From the NCBI GenBank assembly GCA_965153455.1, contig OZ234502.1, positions 6,851,495 to 6,915,494 of the forward strand: 64,000 nt of DNA, in the 5' to 3' direction. Under the pieces are notes generated by a model. It did not search any database and had not been told where the DNA came from. It saw nothing but the letters and a program-made list of their open reading frames with translations. The position numbers and the translations under genes were made by a program. This document shows, one piece after another, positions 24,571 to 38,064 of this stretch; the first letter of the stretch is position 1; the number at the start of each line of letters is the position of its first letter. Origin of the DNA: Sphagnum compactum. Its lineage: Eukaryota > Bryophyta > Sphagnopsida > Sphagnales.

Positions 24571-27034
24571 TTGTTTGCCATGAACATCTTGGCCCTTTGG
24601 CTTATCTCCCTTGTTTGGGCACTACTACCCTTGGTTTAGGTTTTTTAAATATGGAAAATCCCTAGGTGATGAATTTCCACTCCATAAAAATATCATCTTA
24701 TTTATCCATAATGATTTTTTATAATTACCTGAATCATATATACCTAAAGGGTACAATATAGTCTAAAGGTTTGCTCCATCATCAAGGATATTTATTATTA
24801 TTATTTTTTCCTTCAATATTGTGAGGTAGGTGGACCATGGATCGTCCACAAGAGGACTTAGCCACATTTGGCTCAAGGTCTGAGACAAAAGTAGAGTTTT
24901 TTCTCAAACTTTGCTATATACTGGCAACATACAAAGACCTATTCTCTAAATATGGCGAATTCCACTTTTTTTTTTCCCTCAAAATATGGCAACTTTGTAC
25001 CTTAATCCCCCAAAAATCCTTTGGATATAGGTTGCAGCCCCTTTTGTGACAAATTATAATTATGTGTAGGGTAAGACCGTAAGAACAAGCCCTTTATAAA
25101 TGTAAGAAATTAGGCAACCAAGGGTGCATCTTGAGGTTTGGAAGATCATACATAAGTAAGGCCATTTTCCCAAGGACTTATTTGACATAAACCACAAGGC
25201 GGGTGGACCCATCTTGAGAGTGTAAGGTGCCTTCTTATGGGCCCCCCACCTTGCACTCATCTCAATCTACCATCAAAAGCACCAAACATCTACATTAAAA
25301 AATAAATGGTCCAAAGGCTTTATGCAACTACACAAGATGTTAGCCTTGAGCTACAACCATTGCAAGTACCCTATAGTATCACAAAAGTATTTTTGGTTGG
25401 AATTGAAAGGTCATTTCAATTGTCATTTCAATTAGTTACCCATCAATTATTTTCAATGGGTCATGAAGGTGACAAGTTATACATCTCATGTTGACATTTC
25501 ACCCAACAAGCATATTTTGGGTTGGTTGTACCACTTGATGTATATAGGTATACTTAAAGAGACTTGAAGGTATGGGGTGATTAGTGTTTGCTTTTTGATG
25601 TTGTTGTCATTTTTTGGGGTTAGTTATCTCATTATGTGCCCCAATAATGAAGAGGTAACCATGGACATAATGAAAAGTTTAAGCACAAAACATTCACCAA
25701 TTTACAAAACTTATTCACATTTTTCTATTACATGCTCGTGTATTTCTCTCTCCATGCTTTCCAAAATGCAAAGATGTTTAACACAACACATGTGTCATGC
25801 AACTTCACCTCTAGCAAAATCGGTTGTGGTGTAGTAGGGACAATTTCTTGCATTCATCACATACAACTTGGCCTTTCATATTACCAAGTTATGCAAGGTT
25901 AAATAATGCAATAGTTTCCCTTGGAGGGACAATGGCGCATATTCACATCACCTTACTTCAACAATAAAACATTGTTTTAACAAACTTAATTGTTGTTGCT
26001 ATATAAACCAATCTATTCACCAGATTCACCCTAATACGAATTTTTTCATCTTCTATCTTCTATTAAGCCATTTGCATTTCAATAATCATTTTGATTGATA
26101 AAGTCTGATCCCATTTAGAATATCTAAGGACATGAATTTCTATGCCTTAATTCAAAGATAGACCATACAACCCAAAGTTGAACATCCCTTTTCATTTGGT
26201 CATTATTCTATTGGCTTGATGATAAATGGAACCCTAACCTAGGGAGGCACTATTTGAGGTTCTAGGACTTCCTTAATTGAGTTTATTGATGAAATTTAAC
26301 AATGCCATTTAAGTGGAAACATCTATGTGCAACCTTGAGGCTTAATCAATATAATTTACATGTAAGAATTTAACGATGTAACTTATCTTGAAACATGCAT
26401 ATGTCCACAAAAATGGTTGAGTTATACACATATACATGGCCCACCTCTTTACCAATTCTTGACAACCGTCAAGTTTAAAATATTACAAAAACATTGGCAA
26501 TAAGTGCAAGTACTTCAACACACCTTTATCCTTCTTGAAAACTTGGCTTGCTTCACCCATCCAATTTGAAAAGGCTTTAGATTAATAACCAACCACAACC
26601 AAGACAATCACCACCTTCATAAGTTTCTCATCCACCCATAAGATGAATAGAGAATACCATCTTGTAAGCACTAACATTAAAGTGGTTGTGTGAACACATA
26701 TTACTTTCCACTTGTTTAGCATGACTATGCTTGAAGACCACGTTAATAATAACATTATTCATTGAGTCTCCTTCCAACTTTTCAACTATATTTGTAATCA
26801 TTTATCCCTTAAATTTATCTTATACATATGTTATCACCCTAACAAATACACCACCATCTCCCACAATTAGGACACAAGCCAATCAATAATGACACACCTC
26901 CATTTTCAAGGAACCACACATTGTATCAATAATACACCCTTTTGTGAATTATACCATAGAAAGGCACCTTTACATCTCACATCCAAACACTTTTCGATAG
27001 CCTTCATATTAAACATATGCAAGCTTGAACACAC
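22680..27034. other. 3' flank of the F-box gene and AT-rich intergenic sequence
   Basis: 22680 to about 23700 is of moderate GC and probably holds the 3' UTR and possibly a last small exon of the F-box gene. After about 23880 the sequence becomes strongly AT-rich, with a CT microsatellite at 24538-24568. Short ORFs such as 25577-25834 and 25060-25260 have no recognisable domains. The interval 25.5-27.0 kb has the look of decayed transposon coding sequence, but I cannot assign it. Confidence 0.45.
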
Positions 27035-27036
27035 TA

Positions 27037-27889
27037 CAGTAGAACCTCTATAATTTTATCACCTAGGGACCGGCAGCCAGTGATAAAGTTTGAGAGGTTA
27101 TAAGTTATGGGAGAGTTTGGAACTGTGAGGCGCAGGGTTCAAAAGCTGCAGGCTGCTCTTTTTTCCCATTTTCTTTGCATTTTTTATCATCAAGGCAACC
27201 CGTCTTTGGCAGAGAAAAAAGGTGAAAAACATCTGAAGTCCAGCATTTTTTTTCCGAACCTGCTTGTAACCGGAGTATTGTCCCTCCAGCGCACTTCACA
27301 TTTTACATATACACGGTACAGATCTGAGCTACACTCTGTAGAAGGTCGCGGAGACCCCTTGGAAAGTTACGGAACGTTCTGGAGCCTTTTTGTCGATAAA
27401 GTACTTGATTAATCCGGTCAGATCCACATGAATCGGTAGGGACGGAACATCAGGGAACATTTTGAAAAATCGACGAACGACTAGTTTCTGCTTCGAACTG
27501 TATCTCCAGATATAGTATGTAGCTCAGTTGCCGAGCGAATACAAAGATTTGTAGATTGACTTTGTTACACTGCTTGTGCATAAAAGCAGGACAGGACCCA
27601 GCAAAAGGATAACTATCTTGCTTTTGTTGACTCAATTGTGAAGATGAATGGCAGAGTACTCCATCTCCACCAGAATAGTATTAAACAGAGGCCTATCACT
27701 AGCTATTTCCACCATAACTGATCGAGAAATAAACGAATTATAAAATTATAAAATTGTCAGGAAAGAGGAAAAGTGATAAGTTATAAGAATATAAAATTTT
27801 TGCCTGGTCCCATTGATGGACCGGGCCGGAGTGATAAAATTTTGAGAGGTTATAAAATTTGGGGGGATTAGTTTATAGAGGTTCTACTG
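27037..27889. mobile_element. Pogo/Emigrant-like non-autonomous DNA element
   Basis: The 853-bp unit begins CAGTAGAACCTCTATAA and ends with its reverse complement. It is flanked by TA on both sides (27035-27036, 27890-27891). This terminal sequence is very close to the CAGTAAAACCTCTATAA ends of plant Emigrant/Lemi1 pogo-family MITEs, which also duplicate TA. Just inside the ends lie related subterminal blocks: GTGATAAAGTTTGAGAGGTT at 27082 and AGTGATAAAATTTTGAGAGG at 27830, in direct orientation, plus GGACCGG words. The interior is GC-richer than the flanks and has no transposase; its ORFs (up to 101 codons) are unrecognisable. It would need a transposase supplied in trans. Confidence 0.85.
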
Positions 27890-28084
27890 TATTATCATTT
27901 CACATGGACATTTCCCAAGCCTATGTACTTGTTCACGATTAAAAAAAACACTAAATTTTCTGTTTATAGAGTCCCACCCTCAAAGTGGATGTTATGTCCC
28001 TAAGCTTGTCCTTGTGAACTAGAGATAATAGGTTTAGGATTCATGTTAGGTTAATAATGTTCTTCAGAGGTCATACTTTCTGTG

Positions 28085-28120
28085 TTCTCCAAACATTGAA
28101 AATTCTCAATGTTTGGAGAA
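28085..28120. repeat. Perfect 15-bp hairpin next to a minisatellite
   Basis: TTCTCCAAACATTGA and TCAATGTTTGGAGAA are exact reverse complements separated by six bases. The right arm is also the start of the first minisatellite unit. Confidence 0.85.
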
Positions 28121-28450
28121 CTATGTGTTTCTACTTCACCAATGTGGCTTATGAATATACATTTACATACTAAACCCTAAGCTCAACTATTTCTCAATGT
28201 TTGGAGAACTATGTGTTTCTACTTCACCAATGTGGCTTATGAATATACATTTACATACTAAAACCCTAAAACCCTAAGCTCAACTATTTCTCAATGTTTG
28301 GAGAACTATGTGTTTCCACTTCACCAATGTGGCTTATGAATATACATTTACATACTAAAACCCTAAAACCCTAAGCTCAACTATTTCTCAATGTTTGGAG
28401 AACTATGTGTTTCTACTTCACCAATGTGGCTTATGTATATACATTTAACT
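28105..28450 (+). repeat. Minisatellite, about 3.6 copies of an 88-97 bp unit
   Basis: Units start with CTCAATGTTTGGAGAAC at 28105, 28193, 28290 and 28387 and are almost identical. The first spacing is 88 bp and the next two are 97 bp; the extra nine bases come from an added AAACCCTAA-like word at the unit end. The last unit breaks off after about 65 bp. The near identity suggests recent expansion. This is not a CRISPR array: the whole unit is repeated, without variable spacers. Confidence 0.9.
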
Positions 28451-31400
28451 GAAAATTGTAAGCTATTGATTATTGAATCATTTTTTCAATGAAAACTAAA
28501 TAAAATTGAAACTGAAAACTGTATTGGAATTTTGGGGGGTGTTCTCGGTTGGTTGGAAAGCTCTCAATGGCGAGTCAGATTTAATAGAGTTTATTTCACA
28601 ATTTTCAGAGCTAAGGTGTGGAAGATATTGATTTTTTGAGTGGAATTATTTGGTGCTGGAAATTCAAACAAATTGCCAAAATTGGGTTTGGAAGGAAAAA
28701 ATCAGTTGAGTCCTCATTGTGTTCACATTGCCAAATTTAGAAAATTTCAATTCTGAAAATGTGAAAAATAAAAAATGTGTTCACACTTGGGCCAATAGCA
28801 CAGGCTACACTCGTTAGAGTTGTATTAGAGTTGACCATAAAGTACTCCAAACTGGGGTGGGTGGGGGGGGGGGGTACTGGGTTCCAGTTTTGCCAAAACT
28901 GAGGACGAAATAAAAAGTCAGGATGAAACCATAAACAGGAAAAAAAAAGAAGGGGGGGAGAGCAAACTGGTTTTCTCAACTGAACTTGATCCTCAGAGGA
29001 GTTTCACCCTGAGTTTTGGATTTGTCTTATTAGGTACCTCAGCCTTCACTAACAGCACCTCTTATTCTTCACTATAAATCAAGGCCTGATCCTGCAAATC
29101 TTGTGGAACTGATCCTCAGTTTCATTAAATGGTATCCAGTTTCATTTGCTTTTTATGGGTAGCTAAACTCAAATTGGGATGAAAGAAACAGGGATTACAG
29201 GGCCAAACTAGGGCTCAAAGACAGGGTGACTTAAGGATAACTTTATTGCTGTGGGACACTCCCTTTCTTGTTGCATCCAATTTGGATGTTTTCTTCACAT
29301 GAGTGGATGACATTTCAGGAGAGGATGATGAGGTTCTAGAAAGGAAAATTCAGCCAGGATACAATTACATCAAAAGGCAGGGAGGGATGCCAATTTAGCT
29401 GCCTAAAGGCAGTTTACGCTGCAGAATCAGCTGTGGCGGTCAATTCTGTCACCCACATCTCTTTTTCTTGTGGCTTGCTAGATAGAATCTAACCACATTT
29501 TTTTGTGTAACCTACTGCCTTTAACTCCAGAAAATGGGTCATTCCGGACCAATTCTGCTACGCATGTCTACATGAGGCTCTCACCCTGACAGTTATGTAG
29601 CAGAATCGGCTCTTAACACTAGTGAATGGGCTGTGGCGGGGGCTGATTCTCCCAGGCACACCTATGCAAAGCTTACCCAGGCCAGTTTACATGGTGGAAT
29701 CTGCCCCTTAGTGCCCCTTGTCTGTACATACCATAGTACCTTGGCAACTTCCACACACTAAATTATATGATTTGTTAAAATGTTGAAGTTTTCAAAAAAT
29801 ATTTTGGAATATTCAATATTATATATATAGATATGACATGGAAATATTTTAAATTAATTAATTATTCAACAAACATGTGTTGAAGCTTGTGAAGAAACAT
29901 TTTTGAAAATAAGTTCAAGGTCTTTAGGTTAAAATTTTCCTTAATAAACAAATTATTTTATTTTATTTCATAAATTTAATTAATTGTTTCATTCTATACT
30001 TACAAAGACCCCTATTTTATTTTGTTGTAAATCTTTGTACCCATACAATCTCTAGCATTGGGTACAATTATTTTATTTTATTTGATAATTAAAAATTAAT
30101 TTTAATTAATTGTTGAATTTCATATTTACGTAAGACCCTTATTTTCTTTTGTTGTAAAACTTTGTCCCCATACAATCTCTAGTATAGTATTGGGGAGTGT
30201 GCGATGCGTAATCAGACATTCTTGAATTTGAATTAAAAGAAATGTGCTAAAAAAATCAGAACTGAAGAGTTTTTAAAAAATTGAAAAAAAAAAACCCAAG
30301 CTCAAAACCCTCACTTGAAGAAGAATCTCTAAATTAAATAGATTTTAGAATGTCAAAATCTGGACAGAAAGTTCTCTTTTTATAGTAAGAGAGAAGAAAC
30401 TGCACAAAACACTGGTCTGGAGTCTGGACACTCTGCAAGCTCATGACAAGCTCATGACAAGCTCATGATTGTATTAGTTGTTGGATCACACATCAGGTGC
30501 AGATATCTTCAATACTTTGTGACTTTGGGTGTGGCAGAGATCTCACAAAATTTATTGAACAGGGGAGGAGCTTTGATGGTTAGTTAGCAATTGCAATTTC
30601 AATGGCTGCAAAACTTGTGTGAGAAATCAGCACTCTTAACTTTTATAAAAAAACTTGTAACTAGTAACCAAAACATTGAACATTCAAACTTCATTTACCA
30701 TCTACCGAGACAAGACTAAGACTTAATTTTTGGGGAGTGCTGCAAAACTATTAAGATTAATGCAAAGATTTAGATACCAGTAACACACAAGTTGGGCAAT
30801 TAGTTAGTTTACGGTGCTTAATCTTTTGATTAACACAACAACAACCCCATAATGTTTTACCATTCAGCTAACTTCAACTTATGCGATTTCCTGGCCCCAC
30901 CACACAAGTAATCAAATTTGGGTTTTGTGAGTACGTATGATTTCATATGGACCCATATTAATTTTGTTTTTGTCATTCAGTTACTTTAGTGACCCACATC
31001 CCACATCCGCTTTGGAGCAATCAAGTAGTAGTAGTAGTAGTGCATCATCATGTGCAAAAAGCTAAGTGAATGAATGGAGAGTTTGAGACAAAGAGGGGCG
31101 TAAGTGGGGGCAATGCATTATTTTGTCACAGAGTATATGGCACCAAAGGTTATATAACCAATTTGATGAGGACTCACTCCTATTGCAAAATTATTGGTAT
31201 ATAAGAACTCGTTTTCATTATTGGTATTAGAACTTGTTTTTAATTATTGGTCTCAAAAAAATTAGTTCAAGAGTCGGGTCCCATGATGAAATCCGAGTGA
31301 AACAATTAGGGTTTTGTTTTGTAAACATGGTATCTATGCATATAAGACACTTGGTGATGGAACATAACAAAAGTTTGGAGTACACAAAAGCCAATATTTG

Positions 31401-31623
31401 TTTGGTTACAAGCATATATTTGGAAGGTCCTATGGGTCCTATGGGCTTTGTGGATTTACCCAAGTGTTTACATCCGCTTGAGGAGATTGGCTAGGTGGTC
31501 TTTCTCTTGGACATGCTTGATGGATGAAATCAACACCTTTGCATGATCGATTATGGGACACATGTCTTACACCAGCTGCTTATAACATTAAAGTGAGCAT
31601 TAGTATCCAAAAATGAGTGTCTT

Positions 31624-31755
31624 GGTCTTGTTACATTGGAAATTGAATGTAGATAAAATTCCTTGGGAAATCACAAACTTGAATGGAAATAAAACCCCTT
31701 GGGAAACTACCAAATTGAATGTAAATAGAACCCCTTGGGAGATTACCATTCTTAA
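31624..31755 (+). repeat. Three-copy ~36-bp repeat encoding a 12-residue motif
   Basis: Within a 69-codon ORF (31613-31822) three tandem units read LNVDKIPWEITN, LNGNKTPWETTK and LNVNRTPWEITI. Differences between units are mostly at single positions. There is no known family, no leader and no intron context, so a true protein is doubtful. Confidence 0.5.
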
Positions 31756-34478
31756 AGGAATGTATGTAAACCATCCACACCCATTTTCTCAACAAATGTA
31801 TTGCCCAAGGTCCATGTGGTAGATGATATAAACCACTTTATGTTCAATTTCCAATTCTTCTAAATTAAAGCAAAGAAGGAGAGATTTAGTTTGAGTCCAA
31901 TTGTTGCCGATGGTCACTTGGGGTCGATGTTTTCCTTCTCAACAAAATATGTTGTTATTTTACCCCAAAAAAAAGGGATTTGTTCCCCGTACGATATATT
32001 CGACAAAATTAGAGCACATTTTATTATGCTTATTTACTTTGTAAAAATTTGCCACGTAGTACTTTATGTTTTGTGGAAGGCCAACTTCCTCTTTTACAAT
32101 TCCAAAGACTAAACAAGCATTAGCAATTGGAGCATCGAATTACACCTCTTGATTGGTAAGATTTTTCACTGTGTATCATTATTTATGTGAGGAACTTTAA
32201 TATGGTAACCTTCATATAGTTCATGAGGTGCAAATGTGAAACTCAATGTCTGAAAAATAGGTCTGTCACGACCCACAACCGAGTTTACATATGATTGGCA
32301 CATTTATAAACCAAGGGAGCCTTAAAGTATGGCAGCCATTTGGAGAGTAGGGTTTAGGGCTATGATGCGATGCTACAAGATGCATGAGAAAGCATTTGTT
32401 GAGTGAAACGTTAGTTAGTCGCCTAAGACGATATCGTTCGGGCTCATCCTCACTTGGAGGCATATTTGTTGATTAAAATCACATAAGAATCGCATTTTTT
32501 TTTAAAAAAAAAAATTCAAATTCCTCAAGTAGGTCCATTGGAGAGGATTCTTGGTATTACTTAGCATTAAATCACAAATGTCTTAGGTGGGCTGTAGCAT
32601 TTTTTACAAGAGTGGTGCTACAAGTGGTGACCTAGGAAGTGCCTAGGTCTAGATGTGGGCTAATTTAATTATATTTATTTCAAAATATGGCAAAAAAAAA
32701 CCTAAGAATCACAATTTCTTATGGTTTTTTTTTCATTATTTGAAAAAAAATCACCAAGTTGCAAAAATTCACCTCAAAAAGAAAAAAACACCGATGAAAA
32801 ATATCATGATGATGATAAAAGTTTCCATTCCTAACATTGATTGGAGGGGAAGAAGAAACTTTGGAAGTGCAAGGAGCATTTCATTGAGCACCCAACACAT
32901 AATTGCATCACATCATGAAAGAAGTAGCCTTTTATTGGAGGGAGGGGTCAAATCTAGCTATTACTTCTTATACAAGTATAAGACGTAAGTTTCCATTTTG
33001 ACATGACTTTGCAATACTTTGAACCACACCATAGACCTAAACCATACTAGCAATTTGCAAATTTGCAAAATATTCTATATATATATATATATATATAGAT
33101 ATTCAAATCCCCCTCATCCTACCTATATAACACCACACCTATTCATCTTTCAATTAATTAGATGAGGTGCCTCCCAAGTTCAATTTTTCTTGTTTGCAAT
33201 GAGCCAATTTGATTGGCCCATCACTCAAAAAAAATGGAAACTACGGAAGCTCTCCAAAATTGAAAGTTCTATTTTGAAGTATAGAGTTCCTCCGCCTTTG
33301 GCCCACCTATACAAGTGAAAGGAGGACAACACTTGCCAAAGCACATGAGATAAAAGTGAGGTGCTATTGGGAACTCTTTGCTTCAACCCCCTTCCCCCCA
33401 AGCAAAAAAGCTTCATCTTCCACTTTTCAGCTGAATGATTGAATGAATGGGTTTTGCTAATTATTGGACTATGTTCTGACTTCTAACTCCAATTCTTTTT
33501 TTAATGCAGTTGTTGAAAATAACTGGAAACAGTAGCATGCATGTTTTCTTGCAGCAGAATACAAAAAATTTGTTTCAGACTTTAGCATGAATTGTGATGG
33601 GTATATAATATTATTGAATGTTTATTATTTCTTAGGGTTTAATAAGGTTTCTTAGGTCTTGAATTCAAGACTTAGAAGTTTAATTCTTCAAACAAAGGTG
33701 TGGACACACATTTCAACAAATGTCATATATTTTTTCCATTCAAAGTCAAAATTCAGACATGTCAGAAGAAGGAAAAGAACTAACTTATCACAATTCAAAC
33801 CCTCCCCACCAGTCCCAGGGAGAGAGAGTTTAGGTCCTAGGGTTAATGGTTTAAACTTAAGGTTTAGGGTTTAGGATACTCTTTTAAAAAAATCTGGCAT
33901 TAAATGGATGTGCCATATATTCAACCACTGTGTGTTACTTTGTTGAATTTACAAATTACAAGATCATATGAGACTTATCATTGATTCATATTTTCTAAGA
34001 TTCTATCGTGGCTAGGTTTAGAGAACTAAAAATATAATGGAAACAAACCCAACAAGGGGTGTGTCACATTGTGGCCTTGCCATTCACATTAAAAAATATG
34101 TATCTTAAGGCAAAAGAAGAAAGAATTATGGAAACACAAATATTTCACCCATGCAAAAAATATAATCTTCAAAAAAATCCTCTAAAAGAAACCCAAAATC
34201 CTTCAAGATATATTATGACTCTATAATAACTAATCTCAAGTGTCAACACAAGCCAAAAATATCATCTTTCAAAAATCCTCATGTAAATTATTATTATTAC
34301 CTAGGGGCCTATAAAAATCCCTTAAGCTACTATACTCTATAATGAATTTTAAACACTATATTATCATTGCCTTGGTAGTAGGCAAGGCCAACAATAATTG
34401 ACACATTTTCATATGTGCTTGCATCTTGACCTAACAAATCCATGCAGGGAAAATCTTACAAATTTTTGAAAGGAAAAG

Positions 34479-34497
34479 TTTAGGGTTTAGGGTTTAG
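34479..34497 (+). repeat. Interstitial telomere-like run (TTTAGGG type)
   Basis: About 2.7 tandem copies of TTTAGGG, the Arabidopsis-type plant telomere repeat. A shorter run is at 33861-33875 and the complementary CCCTAAA-like words lie in the minisatellite at 28.2-28.4 kb. Confidence 0.7.
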
Positions 34498-37284
34498 TGT
34501 GTTTCTAAGCAAGCACTAAAGAGTGTGCAATGAATTAAATGCAAGAAAACTCTTTAAAAAATCTCCTTGATATGATTTTCATAGTATTTCTACCAAGAAT
34601 GCAATTTAATTGCTTTCTTGTTGGGATTTTGGGTGGGTTTGAAGTTTGACTACACTAACCCATCTCAATATTAAAAGCTCAAGTGTGTGTAAAGGGCCTC
34701 TAATGCATACATACTAAGGAAATTGGAAGTTTTATAGAAATTTATAGGAAAGTTTGAATTAAGGACCCTGACACACATTGGGGGGTTTTAATGTTGTGGT
34801 CAATGGCCCATCCCCAATAACCTGCACGGGTGGTTACTTACTTCCTTACTTACTTACATGGGTCATTGACAATAAGTAAGTAGTTAGCCCAACACTTGCC
34901 TTTATTTAAATACCCATACTTGTGTATTTTAAAGCCCCTTCTAGGAGGTAGCATAATTCTAGCATGTGGCCATTGAATGGACCGCTCTTTCTAGATGAAA
35001 GTCTTAAAGGTTTGTTTTTGGGGTTGGGTGGTGGTATGGGGTGGGGTGTAGGGCTTGCTTTCACTTCATGAATCATCCTCATCCATCACCCCCATCACCC
35101 ATTCATTTCCCAGTTCATTTTAACTACTAAAAACACTACCCTTCTACTACACCAATAAAATGAAGGACCAAAAGTTTTGTGGTATTGATTATTCTTTTGG
35201 CAACAATTTGTCTATTTATATAACTTAATCAACAAATAAATGAAAGTTACTATGTAATTTTGCCTATGGTTATTATGTTCATGGAGTCTAAATCCCAAGG
35301 TTGGAACTTTGGAGAAAATTTCCAAATCTAACCAAAAAAAAACAAATCCTAAATTTGATTCTTACATACTCTTGGCCCTTTTGGTGGTACATTGACGATA
35401 TCTATCATGAATCAATGATGGGGAACTCGGTAGTGGCCCCAAGAGTAAGCCACACTCTTAAGGCATGTGGATGACCAAGTTGAAGTTTGTTGTTGTGTTT
35501 GTGTTTGTATTGGGTTGGACTATACGCACATATATAACACATAACTCCTTAAATGCCCTAGAATTTTTCCTAGAGGAAAGTAGACGAATGATAAAAGATA
35601 CATGTGCAACTTCGCTTGTAAAGCCTTGAAAAATGTCTTTATAATTGGGAATATTTTTGTAAAGAACCATTTTGATATTATTAGGGGAACATCATAAGGT
35701 GAAATTGTTAGTCTTTCTACTATAAAAGTGGCAAAAAAGGGTTAATATTATGGAAATAAAATAAAATTGAGGGACCCATTTTAAATACACAACATGGAAT
35801 GATGTCACATGAAAAGCCTTTTGTTCACTTGTTGATGAAAGGTGGTTATTTAAATGAATGTCAAGTGGCATTGGTGGGTAATTCTTACAATTTTGAAGAA
35901 AAAGAGGGTTAACAAATTCCAATGGAAATCATTTATGTACATTGGGTTTACACAAAGGTTTTCAACCCATCTAACTAGGAAAAATTAAAATAGAATGGAG
36001 CTTAGTCAAACAACCATATAAAAATATCAAATTACAACACTCATAAAAACTATTATGACAAATTTGTCTTTTGAAGCCACATGTAAAGAACATTATTTAT
36101 GCTAATGCATCCTCATCAATTACTTCCTCTAATGTGTGAGGTCATTCTTTTGAGGTAGCACTCAAAATAATGTGAAGATAGTAATGTTGCAAACACTCTA
36201 ACCAAATACAATTGAATTTTGCTAAGTATTCTTGCATCAAATTTTTTTTTAAAAAAAATGGCTAAGTACTCTTGCACAATTCAAGTGATTTGAAAACTCA
36301 ATTCTTTTTTTCATGTCACACAACCAATCCTTGCCACATTTTGAAAATGCAAAAGTTTCCAAAATTGTGGATTAAATACTAAAACAAACTCCTTTGTGGA
36401 ATATTTCAAATTCTAGAATCACCACCTTTTCGTCTATAGTGAAAGCACAATTTCCTCTTAAAATGTTTAGGCCTTGGGATTAACATATTTAACGATATGG
36501 AACAATCTAACAAACCAGAAATTTGAAGCTAAATTCAAGTACATTTACATTAAAAAAGAGGGAGAAAAAAGGATTTGAACATGTTCAGAGGATTTAATAA
36601 TCAAAATTAACATTTAAGGACGAAAGTAGCGGAAAAAATAAATGTTAAGCACCTTTCCAAAAAATAAAATGATACATATAGTATAGAAGTACTAAGGAAT
36701 TATTATGTGATGAATTAGAATCCTAACACCATACTAAATCTTTTCTTAAATTTCTTTGGGAAAACCTTTGTTTACTAGCAATTGAGAAATTCACTTTGCT
36801 TCAACTTTGAGATCAAACCTTGTCCCTAGTGAAAAACTTAGCCAAACCAATCCCCCAAAAAATAAATAGTACATGGAAATATACTATTTGCATGAATGAC
36901 TAGGTGGTGAAAATTGATCTTAACATGGAAACTAAGGATCCCAAAAATGAGAGAGTAGAGAAATGGGAGTTTTGTACAACAACGAGAATGGATTTATAGC
37001 TTGTGATTCTTTTGGGGTTTGAGATACTTGATCATATAAGGCCCAATGCTTATCATCCTCAATGAACGAACACGTAGCAAAATTTGGTATGCAAATGTTC
37101 CGTGTTACTAAGTGATAGGCATGTTATACATCCCCGACTTTTATCATTACCAAAGCAAAATCAAAGACCACACTACAAACTACACCACCATAACCTCAAA
37201 GTACACACAATCACAAGTGAAATGACACTCCTACTCCTACCACTAACTTAGTAATAACTATCATAAGTACCTTGGTGGCTTTTT

Positions 37285-37304
37285 TCGGCACATATGTGCC
37301 GAAT
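37285..37304. repeat. Perfect 20-bp palindrome
   Basis: TTCGGCACATATGTGCCGAA is its own reverse complement. A weaker inverted pair, AGTACCTTGG near 37267 and CCAAGGTACT near 37467, brackets it, suggesting the remains of a small foldback element. Confidence 0.6.
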
Positions 37305-38032
37305 AATTACTTTATTTCAAAGATTTTCTTTTCCATTTCTTTTTCAGAATAGTCAAAAAAAAATCATCATTTTCCTTTTTAAAAAAAAGTAGGTCTCTTT
37401 GAGAAAAGTACTTTTTGAATTTTTTTTGAATATTTCTAAAAATTAATATAATTTGTGCTGAAGGTGCCAAGGTACTATTGTCATAACACTTCCACCACTT
37501 TGCACCACCACTACTACAACAAGCTTTGTGTTCATATATTCTCACACTAGCTTTATGGTGATCATGGGCCATTTAATGGCATTGGGTAGTGTTTTAATTT
37601 TTGACAGGACTTTTTGACCAAGGATGAGATGCATGGCCACTTTTGCCAATAAATGATTTTTTTAATTTTTAATTTTTTTGAATTCTTGAAAGTGCTAAAG
37701 AAAAATCTGGCATATTTGTCGCCAGATTTTTTAGACTTTAAATGGGAAAATAGGCACATTTTCTTCAATAGGTCTAAGTCAAAATATCAAAGGATGTGTG
37801 AATTGCTTTTGAATTTTTTGGCACCACTTTTGTTTTTCTTTCCTTCCATCTTGTTATTGATGATAGCCATTTTTAGGCACATCTTTTCGACGATTCCCGA
37901 CTTGGGCTACCCAAATTTTTTTTAAAAAAAATTCCACCAAAATATAGAAGGACTCGGCTTCATTTTTGTAAACTAAAATCTAGTTTATAGCCAAATTTGC
38001 TAAGTCTTCTTATGGACGATCAATATAATGAG

Positions 38033-38064
<32 letters not shown>

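Noticed and set aside
27107-27412. 101-codon ORF inside the pogo-like element as a transposase
   Set aside because: It is too short, with no helix-turn-helix or DDE features, and is GC-richer only because the element is.
28105-28450. CRISPR-like array of regular repeats
   Set aside because: The whole 88-97 bp unit repeats with no unique spacers, and the locus is plant nuclear DNA. It is a minisatellite.
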